Source: Balanoglossus misakiensis
Lineage: Eukaryota; Hemichordata
Length of the DNA: 64,000 nt
Direction of reading: 5' to 3'
Assembly: GCA_040954595.2 (NCBI GenBank)
Contig: CM082578.2
Coordinates: 11,594,001-11,658,000, forward strand
Every line of letters begins with the position of its first letter. Position 1 is the first letter of the stretch. Both the position numbers and the translations under genes were made by a program. The notes under the pieces are model-generated. The model made no database searches, was not told where the DNA came from, and saw only the letters and a list, made by a program, of their open reading frames with translations. Shown here in pieces: positions 39,701 through 50,900 of the stretch.

Positions 39701-40820
39701 ACCTCATTGGGAATTCGTCCGAAAGCCGTGCCGTCTACCGGAGAATTGTGCCAGGACGCTACGTCGTTGTTGGGACTGAACGTCGCTGTTGGGACTGCCG
39801 TGGTGCTGGTCGCGTTCGTCGCGCGCTACAGAACCGTGGACTTTATTCTTTCATTTCCCACACCTGGTCACATTTAAGGTAGTCATTTATTTTACTGTGT
39901 TTTTTCCTCAGTGTACAGTCATTTTATATTTACCAATGTTTAGTTGTAGTAATTAAACGTTTCCATAAGCAAGGAAATAACGTGTGGTGTGCCTATTGTT
40001 GACCGTCTTTGTTGCGTGCTTCGCTGGTTGGTTCACCAAAGCGAGCCATTCAGTAAGTCTATTTGCTCACTGCCCTGTTTCGGAACTGAACGGCCAGCGT
40101 GTCGTAACAATACTTTATGTCAAAAATGCTGTCCAATTGGATAGATATTTCGCTGTGGATGCAAGAGGACGTGCGTTTACCCCACCCTTGGTTACAATGT
40201 AGCCCAAAGGTTTTTATTCCTCGCATGATTCTTCTTTGAAATCTTAACTGAAGAAAGAGCCTTTTGCCAATGGGGGAACTCCATTATGAATAATTCGAAT
40301 ATACCATTATTGATTCGGACTTGTCCTTGATCAGGCATTATTCATATAATGCAAGGGGCATGTATCATTTCGATCACTAATACCATATATGTATGCTATA
40401 TGATATAAGCATGACCCGAAGGGCGCCGAGCCTGCCCAGACGCAAAGTTATTTGAAAGTATGAAATTTAAAACGAACACGTGGTGCAGTGTGTGAAAGAT
40501 GTAAATCACAGTCATTCAGAAACACTGCAGTCGCTTTCGCTGTCAAAGGCTTAGCTTGAAGGTCTGGTTGTAAATGTCGAATGGGAGATTGTTGATCGAT
40601 ATATAGCTTCAGGGACACGGCTGGCCCCAGTGTACTCTTGTAGAACCTTTGTGATTCCATCGCACCGCCATGCACTCACCGTTACCAAGCTAATCCCACT
40701 TACGGTATTCTGAAATGAAATTGATGCACAACTCGGCGTTCATCCGGACTGTCGTTTTTCAAGTTTAATCGCCGGCTTATTTTCAGGGGCATGGGAACGG
40801 CACTCCGGGTCTCGCTATCA

Positions 40821-40883
40821 GGGCATGACACCGTCGAGCCTATTAATAACAGCATTATTAATAGTCTTGACGGTGTCGTGGCT
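40821..40883 (+). ncRNA. Strong hairpin, miRNA-precursor-like (candidate)
   Basis: Bases 40824-40849 pair with 40855-40880 as a 26-position stem with one C/U mismatch (40839/40865), two G-U pairs (40826/40878 and 40836/40868) and a five-base loop CAGCA. Outside it, a mismatch, a G-C and a G-U extend the fold to 40821/40883. Such a stem is far beyond chance in 64 kb. The stem length fits an animal miRNA hairpin, though the loop is small unless the top A-U pairs open. No known miRNA was recognised in either arm. A palindromic transposon relic or a cruciform regulatory element are alternatives. It lies 3 kb upstream of GPCR paralog B. Confidence 0.35.
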
Positions 40884-43849
40884 GTGTGTTTATATAAATA
40901 TTAATGGCGAGTTGGAAACTGCACAAGCGTGTCTCTCACGGCGACCCACGCTGATTTACGCAAGCAACAATCAATAAACCGAAACTAGGGTTGGAGTTGA
41001 AATGAATACTGTTCTATAATCCTGACGAAAAGTGACACAGTTGCTTGGCAGGAATAAAGACACGGAAGGGTTCAGCATAGAGCCTCTACTACAGCTCAGG
41101 ATCTGGTGGATTGAAAGTGGTATTCGCTATTTGTTAGAAATAAATGAACAGAGAAAAGCACCCACGCACACGTCCATGCGATCAGTCTGTTTACAAAAAG
41201 AGCATTCGTAAAACATGCATTATCAAATGTAAATTTCGCCTATCAACAGGCGAGGTGCGTAGACTGCAGGCCTGGTGGGAAAAAAACCGACAAACTACAT
41301 ATAACATTCTGATGAAATCGTGTGATGCCTAGGGGACACATGCGCTACATTTTCATTAGTCCCTGAAAACTGTTTTATCTTGTATCAGCCTGCAATTCAT
41401 CCGTCTACAAAAGAGGGTGTTTCTTGGAAAGATTTTACAGCTGTCACAGATGAGAAAGGGATCCGGATCCGTCCATTGCTGTGCCCATAGCTTGCTTTTC
41501 CAAATGGGAGTCGAGTGTTTGCCTGCTTTGCCATCAAGCATCAGCGAGCGTACGTGCAAGTATTTCGCAAACAGCGGTCGTGACGGCAACACCAATCCGC
41601 GCACTTTCCATCAATTTCTGCCGACAACAATGTGTGGAAATAAATTACGTCATGATGCTGTGAGCCACTGGTGGCATTTCTATTCATTTAACAAGCTTTG
41701 CGTTTTATTTCTGGAGAAAAAAAGTGCACCCTAATACCCATTACTGCCAGTTGGGCCTTTCAGTTACAACCTCTCGGGAATTTGGTCTGATGTTTGAGGC
41801 GCTAACAAAAAGTTCTCTCCTGGGCAACGCACAGAAGCCCGCGTGACTCAAAACAGCGGAAATTTAAAGGACACTCGTGTATATACCACGTCCCACGTGG
41901 GCATTCCTTCCCACTCGCAACTAAATAGTTCAAAAGATCTCAGACAAAGCGAAATAAATTCGGCAAGATTGACCGAACCTTATCAAGAATTAAAATAGTT
42001 ATGGGCCATTAACTTCGCAGCCAATGAAATGATTGAATTCCCACAGGCATGCGCAAGATATTCAATTTATCCCTCACTATTGGCGGAATGTGGCTGTTCG
42101 TATCCTGCTTTTTATGGCTTATCGCAAAGGCGCCTGATTTCAGACCCTACCACCTTATGATTAGATTTGAAGTGTGGCTATAATTCACTTTGTCTCGGGG
42201 TGACTGCAGTAATTGCTAGCGATACGGCTCGCCACCCCTTTGACAACAGCCCTGGCAAATTTGTTGTTGTAATTGAGTCTCCATGGTGACCAAATTCTTA
42301 TTCATTCCCTTTCCTGATTTGGCTATAATATACAGTGAGGCGAAACTTACTCCATGCACGTTCAAGTTATATTTAGAGTTAGTTTTATAAACCTTCCTTT
42401 AGACATACTACGCTAAAAATTTATCAAATAACTGTTGGCCGGTGATACCCAAATAAACCGATGGAGCGGCGTGTGGACTCGAGTAACGAAAAGGATCTAT
42501 ACCTGCCGGGTGTAATCACAGCAGATTCCACGGCGCTTCGCCTCTCTAATTGGCAATCGTGCCAATATTTGTAAGCGAAATGGTTGCGCAGGCTTTGACA
42601 ATGAGTGGATCAGACAGCGCATGCCTCGACCAAACTATTTCACCTCTGCCTTACATGATAACTTGCTTGTCAAAATGTTGCACCGGGGCTATTTATGGCT
42701 GGTAGTCTTAAACGCGAAATGAAACGGGTGTGGCATGCATGTTTGCAAGGCAATAACTTGTTAACTTTGTCGTATAAATTGTTCACGTTTCAGACAAATC
42801 GAGCTCTGTCTTGATTTTGAGTTTGAACCGTTCAGATCAATATTGATGGATGTATTATAGAGGATTTCATGGACGGGTGCTCTATCCCCAGGCGGACGGG
42901 GTAGCCGTTAACATAATTCCATTAATCTTGTCGATTTAAACTGGCCGCGATGATACTACAATGCGCTAATGAATCCATCCGGCTGATTGATCGATCAAAC
43001 CAAGATATTTAATGCGCATAAAATGCAGATGTAAATCAAAGATTTAGAGACAGGAGCTGAAGGTAAAGACGAGCCAAGACGCGTAAAAAAAATACCCATC
43101 AGGCACATGCGCGTAAAGAAGATACGTCATCATCATTAGGGATGTGCATTTCAGTATCTGTTTACCGCCACAGGTCCTAGTCGACGACTAGTTACCGCGA
43201 ATTGTGTTTTTTAACACGCCTGCCGTTGTGGGGCCATAGCAATCTGATGGTTGGACACAACCTAATCAGTTAATTCATTGAATGTGACCTTTGAGACAGC
43301 CAGACCAACACATCAAATGCATTCCTAGGTCAAACACTCTGCCAGTTTCAATAAGAGAAGTGGCGACCTTCTCCACGCGCTGCTCACAAACACCTAAACT
43401 CGAAAGCTTACAGGTGGGATGGATTCTCAACCCCGCGCTAACTGAATCACACAGAACACCCCCAACGGACGACATTGCATGATTTGAACTCCTTCGATAT
43501 TCACGAGCCATTGACGTCGCCGGGCCCACATTCGCATTTGAGAAGCTAACAATGAATAGTGATGATAACTCAAACGAACGTCATAAGCCATCCACAAGGG
43601 TGTTATCTTCCTTAATGGTTAATTTTCCACAAGACCTGTTGGCAGACGACAACTCATCGCGAGAGAAGAAAAAAAAGCCCGCTGTTTTCACGCACGCGCA
43701 GTGTGGCGACGCTCTTCTCTTTTATCAGTTGGCTTACCCAATTTCTCCGATTATAATTTCCGGCTGTTAAGAGCGCTTGTGGATTCCCATCGCTGTCTCC
43801 ACTCTTCTTTTTTTCGCCAGGAACAGCCACCTCGTCGAAGACGCCAAAT
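40884..43849. other. Upstream region of GPCR paralog B, no gene seen
   Basis: No coding region is supportable. The stretch has clusters of homeodomain-type TAATTG strings (near 42209 and 42270), CCAAT near 42020, GATA-type TTATC near 42118 and a TTGATCGATCAA palindrome near 42987. It also has a repeated TGGCTATAAT string near 42174 and 42321. It is a reasonable place for receptor control elements, but no TATA box or defined promoter stands out directly before 43850. Confidence 0.4.
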
Positions 43850-44974
43850 ATGTGTGAGGATAGAGGAGGGAGCGGCGACTTCACGTCGTGTTTTTCCAAC
43901 AACAGCGCCGAGAGAGGGAACACTTCTATCGATGTCTGCTCCGTCGACAACTCGACTCTAGACTTGGTCGCTGCCGTGATAGGAACCATAGGTATCATTG
44001 GTAACGTAACGTTTATGGTAGTCGTATGTCGAATTCCGTACATGAGAAATGCCACCAACTATTTTCTCATAAGCCTGGCGACGTCAGACTTTCTCTACCT
44101 TCTCGGGCACACACTGTGCCGGGAGGACTGGTACGCCAAGTCCGACTGGATAAATGTTGCAGGGAACCGAGAAATATTACAGTGCGTACGGTGGGGGAGT
44201 ACGACCCCTTCGTACTCCAGCTCCATACTCTCCGTCATGTTTATAAGCATAGAACGCTACCTTGCCATCTGTAAGCCGTTCACGCGGCAGTCTAGGGGTC
44301 TGAAGAAATCCTCCCGGGTCATCATTCTGGTTGTCTCGTCCTGGCTATTCGGGGCGGCCATCGGTTTGTCGGGCCTCCTCAGGTGCTACATGGAAAGCCC
44401 CAGCGAGAAGGTCATACTCGTCGTCAATTATGCGTACACGGTTGTGGAAGTGGTCGCATTTTTCATATCCCTGATGGTGGTCATAGTTTTGTACACGATA
44501 GCCGCCAAGCGCCTGAAGAAGTCGACCCAGGAGATTGCGTACTCCCCTCAAAATATTCGGGACCGGAGTCAAGTCATGCGCCTTTGCATAATCACCGCAG
44601 CTGTATACTTCACCTGTATATTCCCCCGGATTGTCTTCCAGATGGCCGCGTTTTACGACTTGCTGGCGGAGCATATCAACATATTTGAGTTGCTGTCGTG
44701 TCTGAACGAAGTCACAATCATCATCTTGATGTTTAACAGCGCCGTTAATCCGATCATTTACAATGCCACCAGCACGAAATATCGGGACGCCTTCATCATC
44801 ACTGTGTCTTGCCTCTCCATCGAGCACCTGGGGCGCTCCTCCTCCGACCGCCGCTCGTTCTCCCGCACGCGGCAAACGTCCCTGGATTACCGGCAAGTCC
44901 GCACCCAGGACAGCAAGCACAGACGGGGAAAGGAAACGTCTCTGCGAACGCGGAATGCCAACCGGAGGCATTAG
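43850..44974 (+). CDS. Class A (rhodopsin-type) peptide-like GPCR, intronless, paralog B
   Basis: A complete 374-residue seven-transmembrane receptor with no introns; the ATG at 43850 has A at -3. Landmarks: N52 (1.50), D80 (2.50), C112 and C179 for the disulfide, ERY at 135-137, W165 (4.50), Y215 (5.58), C256-x-x-P259 in TM6, NPIIY at 300-304 and helix 8 from about 309. The N-terminus carries sequons at N17, N24 and N34. The tail after 315 is Arg/Ser/Thr-rich with several kinase-type sites. It shares with paralog A the diagnostic loop-3/TM6 block RDR-x-QV-x-RLC-x2-TAAV, CxFPR, NPxIYN and YR-x-AF, so the two arose by duplication. As in paralog A, Pro5.50 is Ser (S207) and Trp6.48 is aliphatic (I257). 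It probably binds a peptide and signals through G proteins at the plasma membrane; the ligand is unknown. Confidence 0.93.
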   Translation: MCEDRGGSGDFTSCFSNNSAERGNTSIDVCSVDNSTLDLVAAVIGTIGIIGNVTFMVVVCRIPYMRNATNYFLISLATSDFLYLLGHTLCREDWYAKSDWINVAGNREILQCVRWGSTTPSYSSSILSVMFISIERYLAICKPFTRQSRGLKKSSRVIILVVSSWLFGAAIGLSGLLRCYMESPSEKVILVVNYAYTVVEVVAFFISLMVVIVLYTIAAKRLKKSTQEIAYSPQNIRDRSQVMRLCIITAAVYFTCIFPRIVFQMAAFYDLLAEHINIFELLSCLNEVTIIILMFNSAVNPIIYNATSTKYRDAFIITVSCLSIEHLGRSSSDRRSFSRTRQTSLDYRQVRTQDSKHRRGKETSLRTRNANRRH

Positions 44975-47900
44975 CAAAACCGGCACCGAATGAGATTGAG
45001 AGCGAGCCACAGATGTCGCTTTATACAGATCGAGCATTCAAACAATCGGGCGGCTGGCAGAATGATCACCGTGCATTGCGCTGAACAGATGAGACTTTCC
45101 ACGATCAATAACTCAGCATATATGAAAAGATGGATTTTTTTTCAAGTAGATATTACGTCAGGTAAACACTGTATAGAAGCCCCATCGTCGTGGCAGCACA
45201 ATCCATTGTGAGATAAAAATCGTATTCTATTTATTGCTGAACACTTTCCATTCCAGTGTGCAGGCCCTGGAGAAAGGGACCATTTTATTAAGTCTCGGTC
45301 TATAAATCAGGGTGTCTACGTGTGTGTACGTCAAAGCTGGCTTCGAGGCCTTGTGTTGACTGGGATATCGTCGTTTAGTTCAAGATATACGACAAGCGTA
45401 GCAGGTAGAAAACACTCGACCTTACATATCCCTTAAGACTTGCAAAGTGCCGACACGTCTGGACCGTTTCGAGTTGCGGTTTGTCTAATTTCCAACACGC
45501 CAAACGCAGTCCTGTGGTCGCATAGGAAAACCTATATACCCGAGGAAACGTCATACTATACCACTCCTAGGGGATTTCTCGCTCATTTATTCAGTTCCCG
45601 GTGTCCTGCTTTCGTAATGCGGCTGTTTGGGGCGAGGGACTGCGGTTGTTTTAAAACGCCGCTTATTGCTTTACGCCATGCGAATGCGACGGAAACGAAA
45701 CGTCAGCGCACATTCACCGGACATTAGGGATATTGAAGCGCTGAGCAATATCTCGGTTTACAACCCGTATTGCCATAAAAGCGCAAGACGCTATATATAC
45801 GCATTGGTTTATATTAGATTATTGGCTTTATTCTACACCGTAATAGGCATCATTCTTCGACTTACGATGACGATAAGCGCAGAGCTCAACTGAAAGTTTA
45901 CTGCCTCGAGCAAGATGCGCACGTTCCCAGAAAGACTCATTTCTTTTCCTGTAGTCGCAATGAAGTCATTAACAATCGAATGCGTATAAGCATCAATGGC
46001 GTTGTCAGAGCACGTTTAATGAATATGTATAAAGTGTCCCATTCATATGTCTCGTGGAGTCTCGTTTCTCACTCACGTACAGTTGGGTCATGTCCCCATA
46101 ATACCAACTGTATACATATTAATTTGTGGCTTCTATTGAGGTCAGGCTAAGACACCGCAGACACGAGACGCCGGCTATACGAAATGAAAATTATTGTTGG
46201 AAGCGCCAATTGAACGCTCGCCGAGCAAATTATGGTTGTAAAAGCCACTCCGCTTGCTGCATCAAACTGATTCTGTTTTAACTCGCAGGGTATGTGTAAA
46301 GCTAGCGTTTCGTGTCGATTTCATCAAAGTAGTCAATTCCACTGATGCAGCGCTGGGAACCCTTTGAGGATGCGCTGATGCATGTGTGTTATTATCGCGT
46401 TCTAATACACTATCGTCACGGAACAAAAGAAAATATGGTCTTTTGCGACGATTCCCTGTGGCAGAACACATCACCCACGAGGATATAACCTTATTTGTTT
46501 TGTGGAAACCGTTCGCGCTCCTGCCGAAGATATGTCGTTGTTCATATGCACAGTCTATACCCCTGGAAACGGAACAAGACTGCATTTCCTAATCAGAAAA
46601 GGTACAATGTAGTGCATCGCGAACTGGTTGATCTGCAGACAAGCTGAGAGCCTTCGCAACCTTTCCGATGATGAATGGTTTCCGCCACTGTGCGAGGGGC
46701 GTCCAACTTCGCAGGTTCAGGCGATCCTGTCTGTCAAGAGGTTACCCCTCGAATTACAGCTATGGGAAAGATTATGTCTGCAGATGGTTTTCGGATATTT
46801 ATTCGATTAGAACTGTCACCCGTGTATCGAGTTATTGTCTTTTCAGTGACGTATTGCTTGGCCCTTCGGAATTAACCTGTCGTTGGATGGTTTTGCGCAA
46901 TTTCAAAGTTCGAGCTTGATCCGTGCACGCACCTGCTGTGTTTTAATGCAGGGATACGAATGTGAATCCCTTTCTGACTTTTATGATTCGATTTTTTACT
47001 TTCATCGGCACCTTAGAGCTACATTTTATGAGCACTGTCACACACTAAACGCTTAACCTATTACTGATTTGTTCAATGTTAACTTCAAATTCATGTACGT
47101 GTTTTCCTTCAGCAGGAGTAATTTTCTTTTTAACGACTAAGAGTGCGTATAGGCTTAAGTTATTAAAAGGCTGCTTTCGAACCGTTTCTGTAATCCCACA
47201 AGAGAATCTGGCAGTATTCGTGTACCTTTAACACTACGCTAGTTTTAGAAATCGCCTCGTCAACGGCACGGACGCACGGGAGAAAGCATCGCGGCCCAAG
47301 AAATTCCATAAATAGCTCGTCGTAGAGGGGGACGCTCGAAGTGAAACGACAAAAATAAATCACATGGCCACACAACCCACCGCGTGCGTCAGCGAAGCGT
47401 CGGCAAGAGCGTTGCTATAGTTACAAAGGTCCCCAAAGCGAGCGACGTGTTTGTTTTTCCGTTTCACGGATCACTGACAGGCACTTACCTGTGAAATCGT
47501 CCGGTGACAGCCAAGAGCGAACACGTCCTCAATACAACCATGCAGGCATGTGACAAAACTAACACGACGCAGGGTTACAACGACGAAGTACGTACAGAAA
47601 TCATGACTTGGAGAATATATATGTATAAACTAAATTTCTTGCGACAGAACAGTATATAGAATTATATGATATATAGAATTTATATAAATGCACTGTCGCG
47701 CTCTCCCGCACACTGCATTGAGTACCATAGGGACATACAGCTTGTCTTCAAAATTAAGAGGAACATGTACAACGTTACAGCAATTTTTGTTGTTGACATG
47801 ATAAATTGAGCTTTCGTAAGGAATTGTCACACCTGTATATCATTACACTGATTTCCAAGGTTTAGTCACACACCTCTGACCTTAGGCAAACCTCGGAGAG

Positions 47901-50900
47901 GTTCACCTCCTTTGCATATAGCAGAAGGAAGAAATCGGATTCAAAGTAATTACAACAAGGTCGAAAGGTCCTCTTCCCCGATGCTCTTTCCAATTACCAT
48001 TTCGTTCAGCTTGTTGGTGCATTTAATTCTCTGTAAGATGGATGGAACACTCCCACTTAACAGGAATTAACGGTTGCGGACATCGCCCGGAATTCTCCTC
48101 AGTTGTCCATTACAATGAGCCGAGGTGACGGTTGTCGCAGCTGTCATGTTACCTTAGTCGCGTAAAACTAAACACGCTCCGTTCCCCGTGACTAATTATT
48201 GTTCATTTTAGGTCAGTATCGACACGTTTTCGTCACCATTGGCTGATGATGTCTCGCGTTGATATGTTCTCATGTGTTGTGTCTGTTTTACACTTTCTCT
48301 GACCATCAGTGGGGTATTAAACACTGAAGAGTCAGATTCATGTAATTCTACCCTGTAACGTGTTTGTTGAGGTCGCTCGAAAGCTTCGAATCCGATTAAT
48401 ATAAAGTAAGGTATATTCGTCTCAGATACAACTTATATGTAATCTGTGTCATTGTCCACCGTTCACGCATCTTGCTCGCAAATCCTCGGCCGTATCGCGA
48501 TTAAAATGTGAGCTCATCTTGAGTGGTGGGTCACTGCGCTCGCGGAAGAGGTTGAAAAATTAATGGAAACCCACTCTACGCGAGAAGGCCCAACAAATTA
48601 TTCTGCCTGACTGCCAAAGATGCGCCGTACGCCTCAAAGCCCACGAGGCATGAATGATATAGATCACCTGGACAAAGATAACGCCACGAGCCGCCGTGTT
48701 TACACTAATAATGAATAGATCTTTATCAGGAGATTTTTATGGACAGCCGATAAAACATGAAGCTTCACTGATTTTTCGATTTAAACCGTAAAAAATGGTG
48801 TACCTATAGGTATACGTTTTATCAGTCACGTCAGCAATTCATTCGTGTAAGTCACTTATTTAATTTCTCAACGCTCAGAATGATTCCCATCGATTAACTA
48901 GGCATAGGCAAGAACTGTTCAGGAGGGGGGGGTGGTGGCAAAAACTCGAGATTCGCAGAGATTAGAACAAGGGTACTTAACAAACGAACACAGAAACGAA
49001 AACGGATCGACACTAGCGAAACAGAATATCGTCGATATTTACGCCGGAGTTTTCGCTGATCATCTCGCACGCATGTTTGAGTGATAGTCTGTGTTATTTC
49101 ATTTTACTCTTCAAAATCCGGGGAGAAAACGTCATGTGTTCTGCCACGCCTTCATCACAACCCAATGAAAATACACCAAGTGGCATTGATTGAACGAACT
49201 GCTGTTTACTTTTCCGATATCATTTCAATTGACTTGGGTGATGATGATGTGCCCCTGAATACATTTAGCACTGTGCATTAGAAGGTGTGTGTCGGATTCC
49301 GCGTAATTAAAATTTTAAAATGTCACTGGAGTTGATTACCATTAAGATAAGGAGATTAGATACATTAGCATACTCTGATCGATACGATTGGGCAAACACG
49401 ACCGAATTCCTGAACTGTATGATAAAAAGTGTTTTGGGAGAACTTATAACGTCTTATTAGGACAATTACTCATCTCTTGCTGCAGGTGTGCCGAGGAGTA
49501 GAGGTTTTCCCATCGGGCTTACCATACATACACATATCTTTTTTTGAAACGATGCGGCCTACACCACGCGGTAACTGGGTTGTTGTTTGGTAACCCACCA
49601 ACCACACGGCGAAGTCGCGAATCTACCTCGCGTTCTACGCCACAGTGCGCTGCTTCATGCCGTGTGCAAAGAAATCTCGCCGCAACTACTCGGACTTTCC
49701 GCGGCAGTTGTGAAGTATTTTTTCCTGCCTGATACGAGTTGATGATCCATAGCAATGAGTCGGTCGTGACTAAAATCTGGAGTTCAGTTGGATTATGTCA
49801 AGGAATGCCTACCCCTCCCTCCGGCAACGGTGGGGGAGGGGGGAAAGGGCATGCTCCATGACAATGGAATCAATGCGCGACATCGTGCAATTCAGCGAAA
49901 TTGCACTTTTTTGCCGCGTGTGTACTCAGCATCCAAACGCTGTGAAGATCCAGCCTGCAGGCTACAATGCATTCCAAAACCAATAAGAGAAGTACAGAAA
50001 CAGCACAGATAATTTTCCCGATTTTTCAAATGCATTTCCACAATCTTACGTCTGCCTGTTCTTATGCACGTTCCTATATACACGGTGGTTTTACCAGAGC
50101 GAAAACCCATTAAATTTAATTGAAAGAGTTATTACAAATATGGAGTAGACTTCGCAAAATACCTAATAGAAGCTTAGTGAGTCTAGTATCTGCATCTTGC
50201 CAAACACAAGTGATATAGCGCCGGCTTGGAATATTTGTTAAAGTAGGATTGTGCATGTTTTTCCCTTGTATTACTCGACTATTGAGATCGTCTCTACCTC
50301 TAATGCAAACCTTTTCCTTACGCATGCCCGTAAGTCGTATATGTAATTAAATATTCATGGTCGAAAACATGAGGTTGTGTCTATTATATTATTCTCTTCA
50401 AAGACTGGGCAAATGAACCTCTGAGATTAGTGTATATTGGGGGCTTAATTCCTTGAGCGTGTTGTTATAATTAAAAATGTGCCTCCAGGCTAAGTCTATT
50501 CCATGCTCCAATATGACCAAAAATGTAATTATAGGTGTTCAGGAATGTCCTTCACGACTGTCGACGGTATCGTCATTGCGAAAATGCAATCTGCGGTTGC
50601 TGAAAGCATTAAGTGGCTGGGATGATATTTTGGAAAATCGTCAAGCAACTAAAACCGGAGAGTTGAGGGGGCTTTGTCAGTTCTGGGTTGGAACTAAGTT
50701 TCCTTAAATTTGCCATTCTATTGAAATTGGAATCGCGCATCATTCGTGTGGTTATTTCACTCTGTAGATTAAAACCTGAATTGTTGATTAAACATCCGCA
50801 CTTTACATCTTGTTTGAAAACAATAACTCCACCGAGCTTTAATAAAGAAGCGAACGTACTTCAATTACCTTGAATTATTTTTGACAATCCACCCAGAGAA

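Larger units (their letters stand above)
39389..39872 (+). mobile_element. Candidate solo LTR (or TIR element), 484 bp
   Basis: The segment begins TGTGACCAGGTGTG and ends with its exact reverse complement, CACACCTGGTCACA: a perfect 14-base terminal inverted repeat with TG...CA ends. Inside are a second copy of GTGACCAGGTGTG at 39435, a good TATA box at 39468-39476 and short tandem repeats at 39549-39700. TG...CA ends with an inverted repeat plus an internal TATA box fit a solo LTR of a Gypsy-like retrotransposon in plus orientation. Against this, the flanks share only TTT, so no clear 4-6 base target duplication is present, and no second LTR, primer-binding site or pol remnant is seen. The alternatives are a non-autonomous DNA transposon, or a host promoter plus first exon: an AAG/GTAGTC donor follows at 39876-39884. 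Confidence 0.45.

Noticed and set aside
43654-44058. Antisense open frame overlapping the start of GPCR paralog B
   Set aside because: A shadow of the receptor gene with no features of its own.
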